DNA of 6,295 nucleotides, from positions 1 to 6,295 of the forward strand of contig JAITKD010000019.1 in assembly GCA_031278575.1 (NCBI GenBank), read 5' to 3'. Every line of letters starts with the position of its first letter. Position 1 is the stretch's first letter. Positions 1 to 5,262 of the stretch are shown piece after piece. Under the pieces are notes generated by a model that saw only the letters and a list, made by a program, of their open reading frames with translations, was not told the origin of the DNA and made no database searches. Source of the stretch: Spirochaetaceae bacterium (lineage in GTDB: Bacteria > Spirochaetota > Spirochaetia > Treponematales > Breznakiellaceae). A program made the position numbers and the translations under genes.

Positions 1-77
1 TTTTTAGCGGAATTTGTTCGGAAATTGAAGTTTTTGAATGGCTTACTAAAGCAAAACGGCCCCTCAATCCCATATAA
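1..77 (+). CDS. Possible 3' end of an upstream gene (partial, unidentified)
   Basis: The first 77 bases are clearly more AT-rich than what follows. The frame starting at base 3 is open from the window edge to a TAA at 75-77 and would end in ...EVFEWLTKAKRPLNPI. The frame starting at base 1 is also open, to a TGA at 121-123, and would run over the start of the next ORF. The base-3 frame reads more like a natural protein C-terminus, but about 24 codons are too few to assign a family or even to be sure of the strand. If real, it ends only 5 nt before the RAYT-like ORF. Confidence 0.3.
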   Translation, partial: FSGICSEIEVFEWLTKAKRPLNPI

Positions 78-82
78 TATTC

Positions 83-574
83 ATGAGACCATTACGCATA
101 CTGAAACAGGGGGTATGGTATGAAATCCGTACCCGCATCAACAACCGGGAACCGCTGTTCCGTCATTTTAAAGCCTTGGCGCTGTTTGCCCGGGTGTTCC
201 GGGAAACTAAACTGCGGTTCGTTTTCGAGATTCGCGGACTCTGTCTTGCGGACGACTGGCTGACGTTTTACATTAAACCGGCGGACGGGCTGGAACTTCC
301 GGTGATCATGCAGTGGCTGAAGCAGGTGTTCGCCCAACGGTACAACCGCCTGGACGGCCGGATCGGGCATATCTGGGGGGACCGGTATGGGTCGTGGATA
401 GTGGAGGGAGAGGCGCCGCCGGAGGAGGAGGCCGGATCGGGGCGGGGGGATTCGGACGCTGGGGTCAGACCCTGGTGTACGGACGCTGGGGTCAGACCCC
501 AGTATGGGAAAACGGCGATCCACCCCGCTTTTCCCCCCCTATTCCCCCTTTCCCCCGCCCCGGCGCCCGGATAA
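83..574 (+). CDS. Degenerate REP-associated transposase-like protein (Y1_Tnp/RAYT family), catalytic residues missing
   Basis: The protein has 163 residues; about 1-108 resemble the IS200/RAYT single-domain transposase fold. The signs are WYEIRTRINNREPLFR (12-27), where the family has its RGN..LF strand, and NRLDGRIGHIWGDRY (88-102), matching the family's FN...GR.GHLW..R block. In active members a MPNHxHLL-type segment supplies two metal-binding histidines. Here the corresponding segment is ADDWLTFYIKP (56-66), with no histidine. The helix carrying the catalytic tyrosine (normally before a YIxxNP block) is absent, because the sequence becomes low complexity (EEEAGSGRGDS, two DAGVRP units, a proline-rich tail) after residue 112. 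Nuclease activity is therefore not expected. It could be a decayed relic or a domesticated DNA/RNA-binding protein. No Shine-Dalgarno precedes the ATG at 83. A TATAAT at 73-78 lies too close to serve this start unless translation is leaderless. Family placement is from remembered family features, not a search. Confidence 0.6.
   Translation: MRPLRILKQGVWYEIRTRINNREPLFRHFKALALFARVFRETKLRFVFEIRGLCLADDWLTFYIKPADGLELPVIMQWLKQVFAQRYNRLDGRIGHIWGDRYGSWIVEGEAPPEEEAGSGRGDSDAGVRPWCTDAGVRPQYGKTAIHPAFPPLFPLSPAPAPG
453..506 (+). repeat. Tandem pair of palindromic REP-like units (GGGTCAGACCC)
   Basis: The 20-mer cggacgctggggtcagaccc occurs at 453-472 and again, identical, at 480-499, giving a 27-nt period (23 of 27 positions match). 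Each unit centres on the palindrome gggtc-a-gaccc. In the second unit the palindrome extends to 8-bp arms, ctggggtc (486-493) and gaccccag (495-502), around one base. Because 27 is a multiple of three, the repeat stays in frame and encodes DAGVRP twice. GGGGTCAGACCCC-like palindromes are commonly seen beside RAYT-type genes in other bacteria, which fits the neighbouring ORF. That link is established for the class and inferred here. Confidence 0.7.
533..561 (-). other. Canonical G-quadruplex motif (minus strand)
   Basis: On the plus strand four C-runs of 7, 5, 5 and 4 (533-539, 544-548, 552-556, 558-561) are separated by 4, 3 and 1 bases. The minus strand therefore reads G4-C-G5-AAA-G5-AATA-G7, satisfying the usual four-run, short-loop quadruplex rule with room to spare. 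It lies in the last codons of the RAYT-like ORF and encodes the proline-rich tail. Whether it folds in the cell is not shown by sequence. Confidence 0.6.
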
Positions 575-737
575 GCGGCGCCAATCCGCCCGGGGTTCCG
601 TAGCAGCCTTCTTTTCCTTCCCAAGCCGAAAACGCTCAGGGGAAAGGTCTGTCCTGAAACCGGTAAAACCTGCATTACGGGTCGTGTTTAGGGCAAAGAA
701 CCCTGTGGTTGGCCGGGATACACCCGAAGTCCGTATT
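575..737. other. Intergenic region between RAYT-like ORF and proC
   Basis: There is no convincing gene on either strand. A weak stem, cggat (568-572) with atccg (584-588), encloses ggcgcc just past the RAYT-like stop. Downstream of proC on the minus strand there are only 4-bp stems (714-726 and 690-704) with no following T-run, so no intrinsic terminator can be called for proC. Confidence 0.5.
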
Positions 738-1556
738 CTAACCCAGTTCCGTGGACCGCTTAAAGGCGGCGTCCACCGCGTTCATCACGATACCCCGGAA
801 GCCGGACTGCTCCAGGGCGGCGATTCCGGCGATGGTAGTACCCCCCGGAGAAGCCACCATGTCCTTGAGTTCCCCCGGATGCCGGCCCGTTTCTTTGACC
901 ATAGCCGCCGCCCCCAGAACCGTCTGGGCCGCGTAAGCCAGGGCCTTATCCCGGGGGAGCCCCGCCCTGACGCCGCCGTCGGCCAGGGCCTCGATAAAGA
1001 TATACCCAAAGGCCGGACCTGAACCGGAAAGGCCGGTAACCGCATCCAGGTATTTTTCCTCAAGCCGGTCCACCACGCCGGAATTGGCCAGGAGCCGTTC
1101 CAATTCGGCGATCTTTTCTTCCCCCACCCCGGGGGAGGCGGCCAGAACGATCATCCCCCGGGAGATCAGGGCGGGGGTATTGGGCATGATACGGATCACC
1201 GGCTGGCCGGGACTTTCCAGTTCGGCCTCTATTTTTTTGATGCTGAACCCCGCTGCCATGGAAACCAGGGTCACGGGGTTCTTTAACGCCCTCCGTTCAT
1301 TTACCGCTTGTTTTATCTCCTGGAGTACCCCGGAAAGCGCCTGAGGTTTTACCGCAAGAAAAACAAAATCCCCTTTTTTTACCGCCTCGCTGTTGGAATC
1401 AAAAACCCGGGCCCCCAGGGCCTGGGCGGCCTCCACCGCCTTGGGCTTATCCGAGTCGGTAAAACCCAGGTTATCCCCGCCGGCGATTCCCGCGGCCCCG
1501 CGCATCAAGGCCCTTCCCATGTTCCCGCTGCCTATACAGGCGATGGTGATACTCAT
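738..1556 (-). CDS. proC: Pyrroline-5-carboxylate reductase
   Basis: The protein has 272 residues, the usual length for the family (about 270). It reduces 1-pyrroline-5-carboxylate to L-proline with NAD(P)H in the cytoplasm, the last step of proline synthesis. Visible marks are the N-terminal Rossmann fingerprint IGSGNMG (8-14), VKP at 69-71, MPNTPA at 124-129 and the family signature TGLSGSGPAF (174-183) continuing through EALADGGVRAGL. The C-terminal SPGGTT (236-241) completes the catalytic dimerisation domain. The ATG at 1556 is supported by AGAAGG at 1569-1564, 7 nt upstream. It is third in the proA-proB-proC direction of transcription, 251 bp behind proB across two strong hairpins, so it may be read from its own promoter or be regulated separately. 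Nothing appears truncated. Confidence 0.97.
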   Translation of the reverse strand: MSITIACIGSGNMGRALMRGAAGIAGGDNLGFTDSDKPKAVEAAQALGARVFDSNSEAVKKGDFVFLAVKPQALSGVLQEIKQAVNERRALKNPVTLVSMAAGFSIKKIEAELESPGQPVIRIMPNTPALISRGMIVLAASPGVGEEKIAELERLLANSGVVDRLEEKYLDAVTGLSGSGPAFGYIFIEALADGGVRAGLPRDKALAYAAQTVLGAAAMVKETGRHPGELKDMVASPGGTTIAGIAALEQSGFRGIVMNAVDAAFKRSTELG

Positions 1557-1614
1557 ATTTTTTCCTTCTATAAAAATCAGGTATTAGGCCGAATATCGAG
1601 TTTGCTTGGGCGCA

Positions 1615-1645
1615 TCGCATGAGGACCGTACCGTTCCTCATGCGA
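1615..1645. repeat. 11-bp inverted repeat (hairpin) upstream of proC
   Basis: The arm tcgcatgagga (1615-1625) is exactly complementary to tcctcatgcga (1635-1645), with a 9-nt loop. On the minus strand it sits about 58 nt upstream of the proC start, within the expected leader. No T-run follows on either strand, so a simple intrinsic terminator is unlikely. An operator or mRNA leader element is possible. Confidence 0.6.
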
Positions 1646-1661
1646 CCGGGCTATCCGCTCT

Positions 1662-1698
1662 AATAATTATTGACCGGCGCCGCCGGTCAATAATTATT
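1662..1698. repeat. Perfect 37-bp palindrome between proB and proC
   Basis: The arm aataattattgaccggcg (1662-1679) pairs without mismatch with 1681-1698 around the single base at 1680. The GC-rich core (gaccggcg) is flanked by AT-rich outer arms, so it could act as a bidirectional terminator-like hairpin for the proAB transcript. The flanking tract is mixed A/T rather than a clean T-run. A dispersed palindromic element (REP/MITE-like) or a dimeric operator are alternatives. Confidence 0.7.
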
Positions 1699-1807
1699 CC
1701 GCTTCTATCCCTTGCGCGTTTTGGTTCCCGGAGAAACCGGCGGCAAAACTCGAATTCCGGCCTATTATACCGGCGGACCGCCCCGTTACCCCGGTTTGCC
1801 CGCCGGT

Positions 1808-2596
1808 TTACACCAAAAAAGCCGTTCCCCGCTGGGTCCCGGCGGCGAGGGCTTCCAAAACTTTAGGTTTCCCCCCGTGGGCGAGGATCATGGGGATGCC
1901 GTAGGACACCGCCCGCTGGGCGGCGTCGAGTTTAGTGGCGATCCCCCCGGTACCAAAACGGTTGGTGCCGCCGATACTGATCCTGCTACGGACCTGGGTT
2001 ATGTCCCGAACCTCGTCTACCAGCTCCGCGTCGGGGTGTTCCTTGGGATTTTTATCGTAAAGCCCGTCGATATCGCTGAGGAGGATCAGGAGATCCGCGC
2101 TCCAGAGTACCGCCGATTGGGCCGCCAGGGTATCGTTGTCCCCGATCTTGATCTCCTCCACCGCCACGGTATCGTTTTCGTTAATGATAGGGACTATCCC
2201 CTCGTCTACCAGGGTAAACAGGGTGTTCCGCATATTCAGGGTCCGAATGGGATCCCCAAAATCGTCCTGGGTTAAGAGGATTTGTCCAATCCGCAGATCG
2301 TGGACCCCAAAGACCCGGCGCCAGGCATCCATAAGTTCCACCTGACCCACCGCGCAAAGGGCCTGTTTGTAGTGGATGTCCTTTTTTCGGCTCCATTTTT
2401 CCATGGTGGAAAGCCCGGCGGCCTGGGCGCCGGAAGAGACGATGACGATCTGCTTACCCCTCCGGATAAGACCGGCGGCCCCATCCGCAAATTCCGTTAA
2501 AAACGCCGGATTTATCCGGCCGTCCCGGTCAGCGAGGATGCTGGAACCGAATTTCAACACGATTTTACGGGCATCCGCTATCAACTGGGGTATCAT
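1808..2596 (-). CDS. proB: Glutamate 5-kinase, single-domain form without PUA
   Basis: The protein has 262 residues and transfers the ATP gamma-phosphate to L-glutamate to give glutamyl 5-phosphate, the committed step of proline synthesis. The amino-acid-kinase fold is complete: VLKFGSS (13-19, Lys15), VSSGA (53-57), PIINENDTVA (136-145), GDNDTLAA (152-159), LLSDIDGLY (172-180) and GTGGIATKLDAA (215-226, Lys222). Many bacterial enzymes run to about 365 residues with a C-terminal PUA domain. Here the protein stops right after the kinase domain and no remnant is visible downstream. The ATG at 2596 is preceded by TAAGGA 4 nt away, itself part of a 12-nt tandem repeat. An in-frame stop at 2644-2642 and no earlier start codon support this choice. 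It follows proA by 60 nt, probably on the same transcript. Confidence 0.96.
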   Translation of the reverse strand: MIPQLIADARKIVLKFGSSILADRDGRINPAFLTEFADGAAGLIRRGKQIVIVSSGAQAAGLSTMEKWSRKKDIHYKQALCAVGQVELMDAWRRVFGVHDLRIGQILLTQDDFGDPIRTLNMRNTLFTLVDEGIVPIINENDTVAVEEIKIGDNDTLAAQSAVLWSADLLILLSDIDGLYDKNPKEHPDAELVDEVRDITQVRSRISIGGTNRFGTGGIATKLDAAQRAVSYGIPMILAHGGKPKVLEALAAGTQRGTAFLV

Positions 2597-2597
2597 G

Positions 2598-2621
2598 GCG
2601 TCCTTACGCGCGTCCTTACGC
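2598..2621 (-). repeat. Tandem 12-nt repeat carrying duplicated Shine-Dalgarno upstream of proB
   Basis: The 12-mer gcgtccttacgc occurs at 2598-2609 and immediately again at 2610-2621. Read on the minus strand, each copy contains TAAGGA, giving possible ribosome-binding sites 4 and 16 nt before the proB ATG. The near copy is slightly close and the far copy too distant for optimal initiation. Confidence 0.6.
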
Positions 2622-2656
2622 GCCGAAACAGCCGCAATTCCTTACGGCCGGAATTA

Positions 2657-3931
2657 TCAGGGCCGTATCTGGCCTTGACCGGTTATACGATACTTTATCG
2701 TGGTCAGGGCTTCAAGCCCCATAGGCCCCCGGGCGTGGAATTTTTGGGTGCTTATCCCCAGTTCCGCGCCGAAACCGAATTCGCCGCCGTCGGTAAACCG
2801 GGTGGAAGCGTTGGTGTACACACAGGCCGCGTCTACCCGGCGGCCGAATTCTTCCGCCGCCCCCAGATCGTTGGTGAGGATGGCCTCGGAATGTTTGGTT
2901 CCGTACCGGTTGATGTGGGCAACGGCCCCGTCAAGGGAATCCACGGTTTTAACCGCCAGGACGTAATCCAGGAATTCGGTCGCCCAGTCTTCGGGGAGGG
3001 CGTCCTTGAGGAGGAGGCCCGGGGGGGGAAGGCCCACCGCGGCCTTGGAGGGGCCGTCACAGCGGAGTTCGGCCCTGCCCGCCAGCCGCGCCGCCAGGGA
3101 CGGCAAGAGGAGGGGCAGGGCTTCCCGGTGAACCAGGAGGGTTTCCACGGCGTTACAGGCCCCGGGCTTTTGGAGTTTGGCATTTTCGATGATATCCACC
3201 GCCCGGCTCATATCGGCGCTGGGTTCCACGTAGATATGGCAGTTCCCCGCTCCGGTCTCGATCACCGGGACCCGGGCGTGATCCACCACATGACGGATCA
3301 GATCCCTGCTCCCCCGGGGGATAACCACGTCGAGCCGGCCCCGGGCCTTGAGGATCCGGTCCACCTCGTCCCGGTTCCCCGAATCCGCCAGGGCGACCGC
3401 CCCGGGGAAGCCCCCCCCCGCTTCCAGTCCCACCTTGATGGCCCCCACCAGGGTCCGGTTCGATTCCAGGGCGGCCCGGGATCCCCGGAGGAGGATGGCG
3501 CAGCCCGCCTTATAGGCCAGGCTCGCGGCGTCGGCGGTAACATTGGGCCGGGATTCGTAAATGATCGCGGCCACCCCCAGGGGTACGGTGATCTGTTCCA
3601 CCAAAAGCCCGTTGGGCAGGGTCCACCCCGCCTTGACCCTGCCGATGGGGTCTTCCTGGCGGATCACGGCGTGGATCCCCTCAATAATATCGTCGATCCG
3701 TGCTTCGTTGAGGGAAAGCCGGTCCACCAGGGCTTCTTTCATCCCCCCGGAACGGGCCCGTTCCACATCGACCCCGTTGGCCCGGAGTATATCCCCCCGG
3801 CGGGCATCGATAAACTCCGCCATGGATCTGAGGGCGGCGTCTTTTTTTTGCCGGTTCTCCTGAGCCAATTGGCCCTGAGCCTTTTTGAGGGAATCAAAAC
3901 GTTGATCCAGGATATCATCCAGAATATCCAT
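2657..3931 (-). CDS. proA: Glutamate-5-semialdehyde dehydrogenase (gamma-glutamyl phosphate reductase)
   Basis: The protein has 424 residues from the chosen ATG (E. coli ProA 417). It uses NADPH to reduce the glutamyl 5-phosphate made by ProB to glutamate 5-semialdehyde. It is an aldehyde-dehydrogenase-superfamily member with the nucleotide-binding segment VPLGVAAIIYESRPNVTADA (116-135), the catalytic cysteine in QKPGACNAVET (254-264, Cys259), GTKHSEAI (344-351) and the conserved C-terminal FGFGAELGISTQKFHARGPM. The ATG at 3931 is preferred because GGAG (3941-3938) lies 6 nt upstream. The adjacent ATG at 3934 has only a 3-nt gap, and a TTG at 3961 would add ten residues without a comparable site. 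It is the first gene of the proABC direction and is transcribed divergently from the deacetylase. A short leader ORF (3971-3915) overlaps its start and could couple its translation. Confidence 0.97.
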   Translation of the reverse strand: MDILDDILDQRFDSLKKAQGQLAQENRQKKDAALRSMAEFIDARRGDILRANGVDVERARSGGMKEALVDRLSLNEARIDDIIEGIHAVIRQEDPIGRVKAGWTLPNGLLVEQITVPLGVAAIIYESRPNVTADAASLAYKAGCAILLRGSRAALESNRTLVGAIKVGLEAGGGFPGAVALADSGNRDEVDRILKARGRLDVVIPRGSRDLIRHVVDHARVPVIETGAGNCHIYVEPSADMSRAVDIIENAKLQKPGACNAVETLLVHREALPLLLPSLAARLAGRAELRCDGPSKAAVGLPPPGLLLKDALPEDWATEFLDYVLAVKTVDSLDGAVAHINRYGTKHSEAILTNDLGAAEEFGRRVDAACVYTNASTRFTDGGEFGFGAELGISTQKFHARGPMGLEALTTIKYRITGQGQIRP

Positions 3932-3971
3932 CATATACTCCAAAAAACGCGGGCCGGTCAAAATTTGACAT
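3915..3971 (-). CDS. Putative 18-residue leader peptide overlapping the proA start
   Basis: An ATG at 3971 follows GGGAGG (3982-3977) with a 5-nt gap, the strongest ribosome-binding site in this region. The frame reads MSNFDRPAFFGVYDGYSG and stops with TGA at 3917-3915, 14 nt inside proA in another frame. The overlap would let ribosomes ending here restart at the proA ATG. The peptide holds only one proline codon, so classic proline attenuation is not indicated. A six-base T-run in its sequence (3947-3942 on the minus strand) is notable: loss of one T would fuse it in frame to ProA. A chance ORF remains possible. Confidence 0.35.
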   Translation of the reverse strand: MSNFDRPAFFGVYDGYSG

Positions 3972-3994
3972 TTTATCCTCCCTTCTGGTATAAT
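3965..3994 (+). promoter_or_regulatory. Consensus sigma70 promoter with extended -10 for the deacetylase gene
   Basis: A perfect -35 TTGACA (3965-3970) and a perfect -10 TATAAT (3989-3994) are separated by 18 bp, and the -10 is preceded by TG at 3986-3987 (extended -10). The predicted start is near 4001, about 67 nt before the chosen ATG. The site overlaps the Shine-Dalgarno and start codon of the minus-strand leader ORF, so activity in the two directions may interfere. Confidence 0.8.
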
Positions 3995-4036
3995 TCCCGG
4001 GTAGTTTCCGTTTTTATGTTAAAATCTCTTGGAAAT

Positions 4037-4065
4037 ATCATACCGAATAGTGGTAAGGATGGGAA
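4037..4065 (-). promoter_or_regulatory. Candidate proA promoter (sigma70-type)
   Basis: On the minus strand TTCCCA (4065-4060) and TATGAT (4042-4037) are spaced 17 bp apart, matching consensus at 4 and 5 of 6 positions. Transcription would start near 4030, giving a leader of about 100 nt before proA that contains the leader ORF. It is weaker than the opposing promoter and is offered as the best candidate seen. Confidence 0.35.
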
Positions 4066-4067
4066 CC

Positions 4068-5171
4068 ATGTATCGATGGCGGAAGAGGCCGCCGGACGCG
4101 CCCCAATTTCGTACCGAAGTTTTGATACATACTCAATTCCCCTGCCGGCGGACTGTTTTGTGGCGGGCGGTGGTTTTTATGGCCCTGGTTTCCTGCACCA
4201 CCCAGGGGCCCCCGGTAACCGTGCCTGAACCCAGGGCCGGGGAAATAGGCCTGCCGCCGGCGGCGATCCCGAAATTTGAACCGGTTATGACCATTGACGA
4301 GGCGGTGAAACAGATCAAAGGCAATTCCCCGGAAATAATTAAATCGGTTACCACCGGTTCGCCGGAGGATATCACCGTGTCGGGGGATATAAACGGATAC
4401 CGGGTGGTTTATGATCTGCAAAACGCCCTTCCCCAGGACGGAAGGGGGGTTTTGGTGGCCTTTTCGGTGGAAGATCCCTCCCGGGGGGAAAAACGGGACG
4501 ATTCTTTTCTCTGGACCCCGGAGGAGGATAACGCGGGCATCCTGCTTTCCATGGATGATAACTTTCAGGACGATTGGGCGGCTTATTTTGATTTTTTTGA
4601 CCGCCACGGGGCTAAAATAACTTTTTTTGTCCAGGGGGAATTTTGCCATTTTTGCCTGGACGCCCGGAACCGGGGTCATGACATCGGGTACCATACCCTG
4701 CGCCATCTCAATTTAACCAAGGTTTCGGCGGATGTGTTCCGTTCCGAAACCCTGGGGGCAATCGATGATTTTAGGCAGGCGGGAATCCCCCTGGGTTCCT
4801 TTGCCTATCCCTACGGCCTCTCAGACCCCTGGATGCGGGAGGCCCTTTCCCCTTTTTTTGGTCTCCAGCGGGGATACGGGGCGCTTTTTCGTATATACCG
4901 GGGGGAGACGATTAACGGGTATATCGTTTCAACGGCCATTGACAATATCCTCTTTAAAGAGGACGGGGCCTTTGAGCGGGCTCTGTTCCTCATGCTTTTA
5001 ACCACCAAATTCATGGGGAAAGACCATGTGGCCCCCTTTACCACCCATGACATTTCCGATACCGCGAATTGGGGTATTAAACCGGCGCGGCTGGAATATC
5101 TCTTAAAAACCGCCAGGAAATTCGATTTGAAATTTTACCTGTTCAGCGATTTTACGAAAACGGGCTTTTAG
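4068..5171 (+). CDS. Polysaccharide deacetylase (NodB/CE4) family, probable lipoprotein
   Basis: The protein has 367 residues from the chosen ATG. CE4 enzymes remove acetyl groups from N- or O-acetylated glycans such as peptidoglycan or chitin-like polymers using a bound metal. The NodB domain covers roughly 155-365. Its motifs are SMDDN (161-165, Asp163/164), the metal site HTLRH (209-213), FAYPYG (245-250) and a late histidine in TTHD (325-328). All expected metal ligands are present, so activity is likely, with the natural substrate unknown. Near the N-terminus, a hydrophobic stretch ends in ALVSC (Cys43), a good lipobox, suggesting export and lipid anchoring. The N-region before it is unusually long. 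The ATG at 4068 has AAGGA at 4055-4059, 8 nt upstream. A TTG at 4122 would give a more typical 25-residue signal but lacks a clear site. Residues 44-150 match no domain I recognise. Confidence 0.85.
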   Translation: MYRWRKRPPDAPQFRTEVLIHTQFPCRRTVLWRAVVFMALVSCTTQGPPVTVPEPRAGEIGLPPAAIPKFEPVMTIDEAVKQIKGNSPEIIKSVTTGSPEDITVSGDINGYRVVYDLQNALPQDGRGVLVAFSVEDPSRGEKRDDSFLWTPEEDNAGILLSMDDNFQDDWAAYFDFFDRHGAKITFFVQGEFCHFCLDARNRGHDIGYHTLRHLNLTKVSADVFRSETLGAIDDFRQAGIPLGSFAYPYGLSDPWMREALSPFFGLQRGYGALFRIYRGETINGYIVSTAIDNILFKEDGAFERALFLMLLTTKFMGKDHVAPFTTHDISDTANWGIKPARLEYLLKTARKFDLKFYLFSDFTKTGF

Positions 5172-5212
5172 CTTAGTTTGTAAGCGCCGCGTTATTTGAA
5201 CCGGAGCAAGCG

Positions 5213-5229
5213 CGCAAACGTAGTTTGCG
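5213..5229. repeat. Short hairpin, 7-bp arms
   Basis: cgcaaac (5213-5219) and gtttgcg (5223-5229) are perfect inverted arms around gta. It lies 42 bp past the deacetylase stop. No T-run follows, so it is not a standard terminator. It may be a small dispersed palindrome or a 3'-end stabilising stem. Confidence 0.45.
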
Positions 5230-5244
5230 ACGGGGTATTAAACC

Positions 5245-5261
5245 AAAAAGGGCTGCGCCCT
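5245..5261 (-). terminator. Intrinsic terminator of the aroH transcript
   Basis: On the minus strand, one base after the aroH TAA, AGGGC (5261-5257) and GCCCT (5253-5249) form a stem with a GCA loop, followed by TTTT (5248-5245). On the plus strand the same stem is followed by an AT-rich tattattta. It may therefore also stop transcripts from the convergent deacetylase gene, whose stop is 78 bp away. Confidence 0.7.
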
Positions 5262-5262
5262 A

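Larger units (their letters stand above)
438..562. repeat. Inverted G/C-rich arms flanking the REP-like units
   Basis: The 11-mer cggggcggggg at 438-448 has its exact reverse complement, cccccgccccg, at 552-562. The two arms bracket the palindromic pair and the C-run tract. The arms are simple in composition, so the match may be partly compositional. It could also mark the edges of a repeat module inserted as a unit. Confidence 0.4.

Noticed and set aside
73..78. TATAAT just before the RAYT-like ORF as its promoter
   Set aside because: There is no matching -35 at normal spacing (50-55 is agcaaa), and the implied start would fall at or past the ATG.
504..1022. A 172-codon plus-strand open frame over the RAYT-like 3' end and proC
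   Set aside because: It has no ribosome site or family resemblance, and its second half is antisense to the certain proC gene.
1764..1769. TATAAT on the minus strand as the proC promoter
   Set aside because: The -10 is perfect, but the -35 region at 17 or 18 bp is GGGGTA or CGGGGT, which does not resemble TTGACA. Not strong enough to list as a promoter.
1712..2275. A 187-codon plus-strand open frame opposite proB
   Set aside because: It is antisense to the conserved kinase motifs of proB and has no independent support.
2675..4228. A 517-codon open frame on the plus strand opposite proA
   Set aside because: It mirrors proA on the other strand. Its composition (Gly, Pro, His and Arg-rich, no domain) is that of an antisense shadow in GC-rich DNA, and proA is unmistakable.
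4016..4228. A 70-codon plus-strand ORF from an ATG at 4016 overlapping the deacetylase start
   Set aside because: It has no good ribosome site and lies mostly over the deacetylase coding frame, which has domain support. It reads as an out-of-frame shadow.
5071..5244. Direct repeat ggggtattaaacc at 5071-5083 and 5232-5244
   Set aside because: A single 13-nt match, one copy inside a coding region, is close to chance expectation for a window this size.
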